Below are positions 1-7,838 of a stretch of DNA of 42,641 bases, in pieces (the first letter of the stretch is position 1; every line of letters begins with the position of its first letter). The DNA is from a virus. A model generated the notes under the pieces. That model made no database searches. It saw only the letters and a program-made list of their open reading frames with translations, and was not told where the DNA came from. A program made the translations under genes and the position numbers. The DNA lies in IMG/VR virus record IMGVR_UViG_3300047312_000208, positions 1 to 42,641 of that record. One strand, given 5' to 3'.

Positions 1-127
1 GTTTTCATGATCCGGGACGAGCAGCCTTACTGGCTCACCCAGAAGTACGGAAACGGGATCCTGATGCCACAGGCAAGCTCCACCTTCCTGTACGGATCGC
101 TGGAGTGGTACGTCGAGCTGGCTTGCA
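1..127. repeat. 127-bp terminal direct repeat (left copy), circular contig overlap
   Basis: Bases 1-127 are identical to 42515-42641. An exact repeat of 127 bp at both contig ends is what an assembler leaves when a circular or circularly permuted genome is assembled with k-mer 127 (inference). The capsid frame reads through the joint without a break, which supports true circular continuity. A real 127-bp terminal repeat is the less likely alternative. Confidence 0.93.
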
Positions 128-168
128 GCCGCCGCAACGCGGTCGGTCAGTTCACGCAGCTCGCCTAG
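1..168 (+). CDS. Major capsid protein, C-terminal part (continues from the right edge)
   Basis: This open frame has no start in the window's left end. It is in frame with the gene that starts at 41450: joining at the 127-bp overlap gives one 410-aa protein whose last 55 residues are encoded here, with TAG at 166-168. The end contains the pattern CSRRNAVGQFTQLA, similar in style to the C-termini of podoviral capsid proteins. A hairpin terminator follows at 174. See the entry at 41450 for function. Confidence 0.85.
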   Translation, partial: VFMIRDEQPYWLTQKYGNGILMPQASSTFLYGSLEWYVELACSRRNAVGQFTQLA

Positions 169-173
169 CACCC

Positions 174-212
174 AGCCCGTTCCCGAGTCAAATCGGGGGC
201 GGGCTCTCTGTT
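174..212 (+). terminator. Hairpin terminator after the capsid gene
   Basis: AGCCCG (174-179) and CCCGA (182-186) pair with TCGGG (193-197) and CGGGCT (200-205), leaving a GTCAAA loop and a small internal loop. A pyrimidine-rich run follows but it is not a clean U-tract. It lies 5 bases after the capsid stop, so it may reduce read-through from abundant capsid mRNA into the tail genes. Confidence 0.65.
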
Positions 213-240
213 ATCTGGATCGCGACCAAAGGAGTCACAC

Positions 241-588
241 ATGTTCCTCCGTCTATTCATGGCGCTCTCGGCAGTTACAGCTGCGGTCGTACGTACGCAG
301 CGTGTCCCTGGCGCGGAGACGTTGACCGAAACCGACATCACCTGCGACAACTCCTATGCCGAAGGTGGGGAGCCGGTGACGGCCGCACAACTTGGGCTCA
401 ATCGGGTTTCGGCTGGGTGGTGCCAGATCAAGAACGGCTCCGAAGCGGAAGCCAACCCGGTCACGTCGGCCTTCTTCGACGCCTCCACGATGCTCCTCCA
501 CCTGAACAGCAGCAAAACGGGCAAAGAGGTCGCGAAAGAAGTGGACTGCTCGAAAGTCGTCGTCCGCATCTTCGCCCTGGGCAAATAG
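241..588 (+). CDS. Small virion-associated protein, unrecognised
   Basis: A 115-aa protein starting at ATG 241 after an AAAGGAG ribosome-binding site. The first about 17 residues are hydrophobic (MFLRLFMALSAVTAAVV), resembling a short signal peptide or membrane anchor, and three cysteines follow in the mature part. It lies directly between the capsid gene and the connector genes, where phages often carry decoration or minor head proteins, but I recognise no family. The signal-like N-terminus argues against a simple capsid decoration role. Confidence 0.75.
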   Translation: MFLRLFMALSAVTAAVVRTQRVPGAETLTETDITCDNSYAEGGEPVTAAQLGLNRVSAGWCQIKNGSEAEANPVTSAFFDASTMLLHLNSSKTGKEVAKEVDCSKVVVRIFALGK

Positions 589-594
589 ACGCTG

Positions 595-1176
595 ATGTCT
601 GATCTCCTGGTCCCAGGCCACGTTGCAGGCGCCTACCAAGAGGCGAATGCATCGATGGAGCGTCAGTCCATCGTGGACATCGCCGAGGCTGCGCGGTGGA
701 CTGACGAGCTGCGGCGCATCGACCCCTCCCTGGAAGTGGCCTGGGTGCCGGAACAGGCGACCGAGTTCGACAATCCCGGCCGCTGGCACCTGCGCAAACG
801 GATCCCTGGATCCTTTGACGAATGGTGGCCGCTGCTCACCGACGCGAAGGACGTTGCCGCGGGGCGGGCCCGCGAGGTAGGTGCGTACAAAGCGCCGGGG
901 CCGTGGCTGCTCGAGACCCTGACCGCCAACGATATGTGGAACCCGCGGGTGCACCGCTCCAAGCAGGAAGCTCGAGCCAAGTTCCGTGAGGCCAAACGGC
1001 GGGCGAAGGTCACGGAGGCCGAACAGCGCCAGGACGAAATGGCGCTGGCCAACCGGGCGGCCCGGCGGATCCGCGGTGACTCCGGTATGACCCGGCGCAC
1101 CGACCTCCAGGTGCCGAAGTCGATCGCCGCCGAGCGCAAAATGCAGCGTGACGCAGAGAGGGCCGGCGTCGATTGA
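595..1176 (+). CDS. Connector-region protein, unrecognised
   Basis: A 193-aa hydrophilic protein. The C-terminal third (about residues 120-193) is rich in Arg, Lys, Ala and Glu and looks like a charged helix or coiled coil. It begins 6 bases after the previous stop, and its own stop TGA overlaps the TTG start of the adaptor-like gene in a TTGA junction, so the two are translationally coupled. Its position suggests a minor head or connector component. No motif supports a specific assignment. Confidence 0.8.
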   Translation: MSDLLVPGHVAGAYQEANASMERQSIVDIAEAARWTDELRRIDPSLEVAWVPEQATEFDNPGRWHLRKRIPGSFDEWWPLLTDAKDVAAGRAREVGAYKAPGPWLLETLTANDMWNPRVHRSKQEARAKFREAKRRAKVTEAEQRQDEMALANRAARRIRGDSGMTRRTDLQVPKSIAAERKMQRDAERAGVD

Positions 1177-1790
1177 CCTTCAAAGAACTCAAGGAAGAAG
1201 TAATCGCCCGCGGGTTCGAAAACATCGCCACTGACACTGGCGGTGAAGCCCGGATCAAGCGGTGGATCAACCAGTCCTACCGGGAAGTCATCGACCACCG
1301 GGCCTGGGCCTTCCTTGAAGCCTCGAAAGAAGGCAAAGCGCCGTTGGCGATCGCCGACCTGGGGCACGTTCTCTCGGTCACCAACCTGACTGTCGAAACG
1401 CTGCTCACCTACATAGAGCGGGCGGCGCTCCTGCATTGGGATCCGGCGCTCAGCGGCACCGGCACCGGCACACAGTGGTACCTCGAGAACGGCAACTCGA
1501 TTCACGTCTATCCCGGCGACACCGCCTCGACCATCCTGGTCCGCTACCTGAAAGAGGTCGCGGATCTCGTCGCCGATGGAGACGAACCCGTGGTGCCGGC
1601 GGCCTACCACGGCGTGATCGAGGACGGCGCTGTACTGCGGGCCTACAAGACGACCGACAACTTCGAGGCGGTCATCGCCATCCGTGCCGAGTTCAACGCC
1701 GGGCTCAAGAGCATGGTCAAGGGCCTGCGGGTCAACTACGACGGCTCGAGGACGATCGTCCGCACGGGCTCGGTCAACGACTACATCTGA
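1173..1790 (+). CDS. Head-tail adaptor, tail tubular protein A (gp11)-like
   Basis: A 205-aa protein with a TTG start at 1173 inside the upstream stop. The N-terminus (TFKELKEEVIARGF, then RIKRWINQSYREVID) follows the pattern of podoviral adaptor proteins such as T7 gp11, which dock under the portal ring. Length is close to T7 gp11 (about 196 aa). The next gene is a nozzle-like protein, the expected partner. Family assignment comes from N-terminal pattern plus gene order, not from a database match. Confidence 0.65.
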   Translation: MTFKELKEEVIARGFENIATDTGGEARIKRWINQSYREVIDHRAWAFLEASKEGKAPLAIADLGHVLSVTNLTVETLLTYIERAALLHWDPALSGTGTGTQWYLENGNSIHVYPGDTASTILVRYLKEVADLVADGDEPVVPAAYHGVIEDGAVLRAYKTTDNFEAVIAIRAEFNAGLKSMVKGLRVNYDGSRTIVRTGSVNDYI

Positions 1791-3316
1791 TGCTCGACCC
1801 GACCAAAGCCTCCTTCAGCCGGGCTGAGGGCCTGCATCTGAATCAGCCCCTTGACGAGGTTGGCGGCGAAGCGGCGATCGACCTCCTCGACGTCGATTGG
1901 GACGGCTCGACCGGGGCGCTGCGCTCACGGGAAGGCTCGAAGGCGTTCACCCCTGAAGCTGGCGCCGCCAACTACGAAGCGATCTTCGCGCATTCCGACT
2001 CGAGGTTGCTGGCGCTCCGCGGCGAAACGACACTCGTCGCGATCTCCAACTCCACCGGCAAAGAGATCGCCGGCAAATCAATCGCCGTCACCAAAAACCA
2101 CCTGTCCTTCTCGCGGGTCGGGACGCCGGCAGCCTCTTACACCTACATCGCAGACAGCTCGGGGACGCTCAAGCGCTACGACGGCACCGACTTCACCGAA
2201 CCGACTGCGACCGTCGATGAAGTCGCCGGCAAAGCGATGCCGAAAGGCCAGTTCCTCACCACCTGGATAGATGAGGGCAACCGGCTCGTCGTCGCCGGCA
2301 CCGTGGCCAACGGCGGCCCCAACGGTGCGATCTCAAGCAGCTCCCACGTGTGGTTTGCGAGCCCCGGCAATGCGGAGGCGTACGAATCGACCGCCTTCGT
2401 GCAGCTCAACCCCGGCGACGGCGAGAACATCGTCGGTTGTTGCGTGTGGAGCGGCCAGGTCTTCGTCTTCAAGGAAACCCGCATGTTCGTCTTCGGAGGG
2501 ATCTCCCCCGATGCTGCAGGGCGGCCGATCTTCAACTTCCGCAGCGTCGACCTCGGCACCCGCCTGATCGCCCCATCGATCGTCGGAGGGAATGTCTGCA
2601 CGGCCGGCGGCGAAGGTGTCTACTTCATCTCCAACGACGGGCTCTGGGTGACGACCGGCGGTGAACCGTCGTTGCTCTCCGAAGATCTCGAACCGCTCGC
2701 CTCGAGCAAGGCGCTGATTGGGCCGGCGGCGACCACCTTCGGCAACCTGCGCTGGTCTGACGTCAAGGGCATCGCCTACTCCAACAACGCCGTGTTCATC
2801 GGGCTCGGCGTCGGGCACGTCGAACTACTACTCAAGTTCGATCTGCGGGCGCTGCGTTGGTCAGTGTGGAAGGCCAACCTCAATGCTTTTATTGCTTGGA
2901 ACGAAGAGACGAACGTACACCGCACTCGGTTGTTCTTCTCCTCGGCCGATGCGACCAAGAAGAAAATCTACTTCTACACACCCGCTGAATCGACTGACGC
3001 CGTAGTCACGATGGAACCCCGTTGGCAGGCGGGCTTTTACGACGTCGGCGATGTTGACGAGAAGACGCTGACCAACGTCAAGATGTGGGGCACCGGGGAA
3101 GTCGACCTCGAAGTCGCCGCCGATTTCGGTGCGCTCGGGAACCCGACCACCTTCAAACTCGGCGCGGCCCCGGCGATCGCCCAGGTGCAGCATCAGAAAG
3201 GGCAGACGGCGACGCTGTTCTCTCACCGCTTCTCAGGCAAAGGCCCTTGGTCGGTGCAGCGCATCTCGCGTTACCTGCGTGAGACGCGGGTGCCGGGAAC
3301 GCAGAAGAAGAAATGA
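1790..3316 (+). CDS. Tail nozzle / stabilisation protein, beta-propeller-like
   Basis: A 508-aa protein starting at an ATG that overlaps the previous TGA. It consists of recurring short beta-strand-like segments, including LLALRGETTLVAI, YTYIADSSGTLKRYDG and GVYFISNDGLWVTTGG, typical of phage propeller-containing tail nozzle proteins (T7 gp12 and P22 gp10 families). It sits between the adaptor-like gene and the tail fibre, as expected. T7 gp12 is longer (about 790 aa), so this would be a shorter version. Its stop overlaps the fibre start by an ATGA. Confidence 0.65.
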   Translation: MLDPTKASFSRAEGLHLNQPLDEVGGEAAIDLLDVDWDGSTGALRSREGSKAFTPEAGAANYEAIFAHSDSRLLALRGETTLVAISNSTGKEIAGKSIAVTKNHLSFSRVGTPAASYTYIADSSGTLKRYDGTDFTEPTATVDEVAGKAMPKGQFLTTWIDEGNRLVVAGTVANGGPNGAISSSSHVWFASPGNAEAYESTAFVQLNPGDGENIVGCCVWSGQVFVFKETRMFVFGGISPDAAGRPIFNFRSVDLGTRLIAPSIVGGNVCTAGGEGVYFISNDGLWVTTGGEPSLLSEDLEPLASSKALIGPAATTFGNLRWSDVKGIAYSNNAVFIGLGVGHVELLLKFDLRALRWSVWKANLNAFIAWNEETNVHRTRLFFSSADATKKKIYFYTPAESTDAVVTMEPRWQAGFYDVGDVDEKTLTNVKMWGTGEVDLEVAADFGALGNPTTFKLGAAPAIAQVQHQKGQTATLFSHRFSGKGPWSVQRISRYLRETRVPGTQKKK

Positions 3317-5271
3317 CCAAGATCCTCTCGCGGCCGGACGTGCAGATCAATGCCCGGCGGCTGGGACCGCCGCGGCTCACAGCTCCCGATCGCCAGGCGC
3401 TCGCCACAGTTGAAGACGCGAACCTGCGCCGGGTGCTCGGCGAGATCCTGCTCGCTTCCCAGGGCAACCAGGCGAACTTCGATGAGATCCGGGAATGGTT
3501 CCCGATCCAGCCCCAGGACGTCGCCAACTCCCTGCGCAATCAGGCCGAAGGCCCGGAGAACGAATCCGAAGCTGACACTAAACACTTCTGGGGCAGGTGG
3601 TTGCGTAACTCGAAAGTAATACAGTCGATTCGGGGTTACTTCAACGGCGGTGCCAGTGGGGAACACATTCTGAGGTTGACGTCCCAAGGGGAACCACAGG
3701 ACGCAAACCACCGGGCCGAGATCTATCTCTTCGCGAATGACACGAGTGAAGACTCGGGTGTGCTCGTGACCGTCAAGGGAGGCGCCACCGCCTACATCTT
3801 GAAATCGGTGGGGGGCAAACTCGAATCTGATTTTCTTCGCAAGGTCGAACTTCTTGCCAAGGGAGATCTTCTTTCGGCCAGTGCCGCTAGTACTCCGGTT
3901 CGGCTTGCGGTCGGCACGGACGGCAAGATCCTGGTTGCCGACTCAACTGCGACCAGTGGCCTCAAATGGAAGACTGCGGCTGAAGCTGCCGCCGAAGGAC
4001 CGGCTGGGCGAGCGGCCGCCCTGCACTACAAATGGCTGACCAACACGGAAGCCACCGACCCCGGCGCCGGCAAGATCAAGACGACAGTGGGGAAGACACT
4101 CGTCAGGATTTCCGAGACTGACCTCGACGGCAATGGGATCGCCGCTCTGATCGCCACTTGGGACGACTCGACCTCCCTGAAGCACGGTTACCTGACTGTG
4201 CGCCAGGTCTCCAACCCGAAAAAGTTCGTCACTTGGTTCGTCACCGGAGCTAATGTCGATGAAGGCACTTTCGACAAACTGACCACCGAAGTTGCTGTCG
4301 AAGGCGAAGCGATCGACAACGAAGCTGAAGTAATGGTCGAATTCAGTCGAACAGGCGACCTGGGTGAAAAAGGCGCGACAGGGGAAAAAGGCGCTACGGG
4401 TGAAAAAGGCGCTGCGGGAAGCTCAGGGGCTGTCTCATGGGAATGGAGTGAAGGGGGGGAACCGAGTGGTTCTAAGGCCCGTGTCTCGGGTGAATTCCTT
4501 GAAATCGGTAAGAACACATTTGGCACTTCCGCTATTGCCACCGGCTACATCAAGGCTTGGAAAAAAGCCGCTGTTGGGTCTCTCTTCATTATTTTCCAAA
4601 GTGAGACTAAATGGCAGGTGTACCGGGTTCTTGCACATGGCGAAATTGCCGAAGAAGGGACTTCAAAAGAACGCCTCAAGGTTAAAGTCGAATCAGTTGG
4701 TGGTCCGGGTCTCTCATTAGGTGTGGAGACGCTGATACGACTTGAGGAGATCGTTCCTACCAATTGGGGACTCGTCACTGAATTGCCGACTTCTCCCGTC
4801 TCTGGGGACACCTGCCAGTACATCGCCGATAAAGCGAACGGAATAATCTGGGACCTCGTCTACGACGGTGAAGGTGAATTCCCCTGGAAGAAGATTGGCG
4901 GTCCGGCCCTGAGGGTTGACGATCTCAATGTTCGTTCGACCAAATCCGAAGTTTTCCAAACCACAGGCGCCCCTACTATCACTGTGCCGCTAAAGATGGA
5001 ATTTCGCGCGAAGCTCGGATGCGAATATTTCCAAGGCACTGAAGCCGGGGCGGCAGAAGGCATACTCATCCTGTTCAACAACACCGTCGAAAAGGGTGGC
5101 GTGCACTTCTTCTGGATAACCGTTGGCGACGTGAAAACCCTGGAGCGCTCTCTCCCGAATGAAACCATCGAAAAAAGCAAAGTCATTGCTCTGAAGTACA
5201 AAGTAATCAACCCTAAGAACTGCAACTTTGCTCACATGTTTCTAGAGGTCGACCCAATCCGGGTCGGCTAA
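3313..5271 (+). CDS. Tail fibre / receptor-binding protein with collagen-like segment
   Basis: A 652-aa protein. Residues 1-90 look like a conserved tail-attachment region. Residues about 351-369 form a collagen-like Gly-X-Y run built from three GEKGA(T/A) units encoded by near-identical 18-bp repeats at 4363-4416. The C-terminal part (about 370-652) is beta-rich and probably the receptor-binding tip. From about 3570 onward the DNA is noticeably richer in A+T than the flanking genes, with AAA, TTC and GAA codons more common, as expected for a recently exchanged host-range module. Specific receptor is unknown. Confidence 0.75.
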   Translation: MTKILSRPDVQINARRLGPPRLTAPDRQALATVEDANLRRVLGEILLASQGNQANFDEIREWFPIQPQDVANSLRNQAEGPENESEADTKHFWGRWLRNSKVIQSIRGYFNGGASGEHILRLTSQGEPQDANHRAEIYLFANDTSEDSGVLVTVKGGATAYILKSVGGKLESDFLRKVELLAKGDLLSASAASTPVRLAVGTDGKILVADSTATSGLKWKTAAEAAAEGPAGRAAALHYKWLTNTEATDPGAGKIKTTVGKTLVRISETDLDGNGIAALIATWDDSTSLKHGYLTVRQVSNPKKFVTWFVTGANVDEGTFDKLTTEVAVEGEAIDNEAEVMVEFSRTGDLGEKGATGEKGATGEKGAAGSSGAVSWEWSEGGEPSGSKARVSGEFLEIGKNTFGTSAIATGYIKAWKKAAVGSLFIIFQSETKWQVYRVLAHGEIAEEGTSKERLKVKVESVGGPGLSLGVETLIRLEEIVPTNWGLVTELPTSPVSGDTCQYIADKANGIIWDLVYDGEGEFPWKKIGGPALRVDDLNVRSTKSEVFQTTGAPTITVPLKMEFRAKLGCEYFQGTEAGAAEGILILFNNTVEKGGVHFFWITVGDVKTLERSLPNETIEKSKVIALKYKVINPKNCNFAHMFLEVDPIRVG

Positions 5272-5299
5272 GGCTTTCAGAATCCCCAAGGAGGGTCAC

Positions 5300-5878
5300 A
5301 TGGCTGTACTAGGAAATGCACGGGTCGCTCGCCCCACTGCGCGCCAGAGCGAAATCTCCCGCGCTGGGCGGGCAGCTCGCGCTCCGCGTGTGGCACCGGG
5401 TACTCCGCCGGGGTTCGGCGGTCCTCCGGTCGGCGGTGGCACTCCTGCGCCCGGAAGTGGCGGCACCACGGCGCCAGGCCCCGGCCCACAGGCCGGCGGC
5501 GGTGGCGGCAACATCGGGCTCGGCCAGGGCGAACGTCCGGGACTCGGGCATCAGCTCACCCGCCGGGTCCAGTCAGGTGCACTCACCGGGCAGCAGGCCC
5601 AGCGCACAGTGCAGGAACGGCAGACCCTCAAAAAAGCCTTCGGGTCGGACTGGCGCCAGCACGTCTTCGGGGGTGCCGGCAAGGTCCAGCAGGCTCGCGC
5701 GCAGCTCGCGGCCAGCCCGAACGACCCGCGGCTCCTGGCGCTCAACCAGCGGCTCCTACAGCAGCGGAAATCCATGCTCTCGGCCGCCAAGCAGAAAATC
5801 GGTGGCGGGGGCAAAGGTGGCGGCAGGGTGAACCCTCAGGGCCGCGGCTTCATGAACCCTCCGGGGCAGAGCTACTAG
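5300..5878 (+). CDS. Gly/Pro/Gln-rich basic virion protein
   Basis: A 192-aa protein with an AAGGAGG ribosome-binding site before ATG 5300. Residues about 30-75 are a low-complexity Gly-Pro run; residues 85-165 are Gln/Arg/Ala-rich and probably helical. It is the first of four consecutive genes before the lysis cassette. In podoviruses this slot usually holds internal core or ejection proteins, and the basic composition suits packaged or DNA-contacting proteins. No family recognised. Confidence 0.75.
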   Translation: MAVLGNARVARPTARQSEISRAGRAARAPRVAPGTPPGFGGPPVGGGTPAPGSGGTTAPGPGPQAGGGGGNIGLGQGERPGLGHQLTRRVQSGALTGQQAQRTVQERQTLKKAFGSDWRQHVFGGAGKVQQARAQLAASPNDPRLLALNQRLLQQRKSMLSAAKQKIGGGGKGGGRVNPQGRGFMNPPGQSY

Positions 5879-5881
5879 GCA

Positions 5882-6616
5882 ATGGCGATGATCCCGGCTC
5901 GCCAAAGGCAGATCATGGCCGCCCGGCCGAACGTGCGCCGCGGGGGCTTGCCGCCGGGTGCTTCGACGCTGCCGGCGAGGGGTGGCACGCGGCCGGGTGA
6001 CGCCGCTGCCGGGGCTCGAGGGCAGACAGGTCGACCGGGACGCGGTCGCCCTGGTCGCTTCGGCAAGGCGGTCTCGCCTTGGGACTCACAGGCCGAGCGC
6101 GAACAGTCAGAGGCCGGGTTTGAAAAGGCCCAGACGACGGCGGACCTGGCCGGCGAACGGCAGGCCCAGGAAGAACAGTCGGGGCTTGGCCCGGCCGGCG
6201 CCGACAATCCCTACAGCGACGCGGCGATGCTCAAACGGCAACGCGAATCCAGCTCGAGGGGGCAGCTCAACACCGCCGGCAACCAGCTCTACGCGGGCTC
6301 GACCATCAACGCGCAGCGCGGGATCCAGAGCGCCTACGACCAGAGCTACAACCAGCTCACCGCCACAGACGCCCAGCAGGCGGCGGCCAATGCTCGCGGG
6401 GTCAACACGGCCAACCGGGAGTACGAACTCGGTCTCGCCAAGATCAAAGAAGGCGCCTACAACCGGGCGCTGGAAACCGAACCGGCACCGCTCGCTGTCG
6501 GTTCTCGCGGTGGTCGCCGCGGCCGCGTCGTCCGTCGTGGCGGCACCCCCCGCAACCTACCTGCACGTCTTCCGTCCACAATGGCTGCGATCAGCGGCCT
6601 ATACAGGAAGGGCTAG
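5882..6616 (+). CDS. Gln/Arg/Ala-rich basic virion protein, putative ejection component
   Basis: A 244-aa protein starting 3 bases after the previous stop. The central region (about 75-200) is rich in Gln, Glu and Ala, probably long helices; both ends are Arg/Gly-rich, and the C-terminus has an RGGRRGRVVRRGG run. Position between the fibre and the very large protein at 7839 suggests an internal virion protein. Low complexity limits any family call. Confidence 0.75.
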   Translation: MAMIPARQRQIMAARPNVRRGGLPPGASTLPARGGTRPGDAAAGARGQTGRPGRGRPGRFGKAVSPWDSQAEREQSEAGFEKAQTTADLAGERQAQEEQSGLGPAGADNPYSDAAMLKRQRESSSRGQLNTAGNQLYAGSTINAQRGIQSAYDQSYNQLTATDAQQAAANARGVNTANREYELGLAKIKEGAYNRALETEPAPLAVGSRGGRRGRVVRRGGTPRNLPARLPSTMAAISGLYRKG

Positions 6617-6619
6617 GCA

Positions 6620-7831
6620 ATGCCACTTCGCACTCGAGCACAGGTGATTCAGTCGGTGGGCTCTAGCGCTCGCCAGGGCCGCGCTGTACGTCGTGGTGGG
6701 AGTGGTGGGGGACGAGGTAACAGTGTTGGTGCCTTCCTCCAGCCTCACACGGGTAGGGCCGCAGGCCGGATCGCCAACGCCGAGGCGGGGACCGAATTCA
6801 ACCCCGCGATTCGCGAAGCTCGCCAGCAGGCGAAAGGCAGCCGCAAACGGCAGGCCGACATCGGCCAGTGGTACGGGCAGCTTGCCGGTGACTACGCCGG
6901 ATCCCAGGCCGCCGGCAACCAGGCGTTCAAGACCGCCCAGGACGCGGTCTCCAAACAGCTCGCCGAAGCTGGCGCCCGCGGTGCGGGTGAGGTCAACGAA
7001 CTGGCCGGCAAAGACGCCTCGATCGCCGCCCTGGTCGGCGGCCCGACCAACGCCGCCGGGCTCAGTCAGGCCGCGGCCGCGGGAGCTGCGGCCGATCGCT
7101 CGAGGGTGGCGCTCAACGCGCCGATCGCCAGCACCCAGGCTGCTTACCTCGCCTCCCTTGGCGGCCGGCGCACGGCGGCCCGGATGAAAGGGATCGAGGC
7201 CCGCGGCGAAGAGAGTGCCCGCCGCGAAAAAATCCTTCAGGACCTCGGTGCCGCCCGCAAGGAAAAGGGACAGGCGAAGGTCGGCAACCTCGAGAAGATC
7301 CGCGAATCCGATCGCGGTTACTCACTCGAACAGCGCAAGCTCCGCCAGGCCAAAAAGGAAGCGGCGATCTCCGCCCGGCAGGCTTCGGCATCGCTCGCCG
7401 TCACCCAGGCCAACTTGCAGCGCCAGGTCAACGAAGGACGGATCTCCGCGCAGCAGGCCCAGGAACGGATCGCGGTCGAGCGGCGCAACGCGGCGACGTC
7501 GGCGCGCTCGCAGCGGGCGACAGCGAAGCACTACAAGGAAACCCCGACTGGCGGCCTGACGGCTTCGGAGAAACGCTCGATCAAGCAGGGCCATCAGAAC
7601 GCGGTGGCGACCGCACACAGCCTCGTCAAGGCATCGGGGCACGGCTACCCGAAGAACGCGCAGGGTTGGGCGCAGCTCGAAGAAGCGATCCGCGCCGAAT
7701 CCGAAGTCAGCCCGGCCGAGGCCCGCGCCGCGGTCGCCCGGATGAAACGCGAACAGGGCAAGGCGGCCCAGAACAAGTACCCGACTCGCGCCGCGCTGGA
7801 AAAGGCGGCCGGCGGCGGGATGCACAGGTAG
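6620..7831 (+). CDS. Long helical basic virion protein, putative ejection component
   Basis: A 403-aa protein starting 3 bases after the preceding stop. It is dominated by Ala, Arg, Gln, Lys and Glu, predicted almost wholly helical, with repeated motifs of the type SARQA/AQQAQERIA between residues 200 and 310. Such helix-rich proteins upstream of a giant ejection protein are usual for podoviral inner-core proteins. Function is inferred from position and composition only. Confidence 0.75.
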   Translation: MPLRTRAQVIQSVGSSARQGRAVRRGGSGGGRGNSVGAFLQPHTGRAAGRIANAEAGTEFNPAIREARQQAKGSRKRQADIGQWYGQLAGDYAGSQAAGNQAFKTAQDAVSKQLAEAGARGAGEVNELAGKDASIAALVGGPTNAAGLSQAAAAGAAADRSRVALNAPIASTQAAYLASLGGRRTAARMKGIEARGEESARREKILQDLGAARKEKGQAKVGNLEKIRESDRGYSLEQRKLRQAKKEAAISARQASASLAVTQANLQRQVNEGRISAQQAQERIAVERRNAATSARSQRATAKHYKETPTGGLTASEKRSIKQGHQNAVATAHSLVKASGHGYPKNAQGWAQLEEAIRAESEVSPAEARAAVARMKREQGKAAQNKYPTRAALEKAAGGGMHR

Positions 7832-7838
7832 GCCCCCG

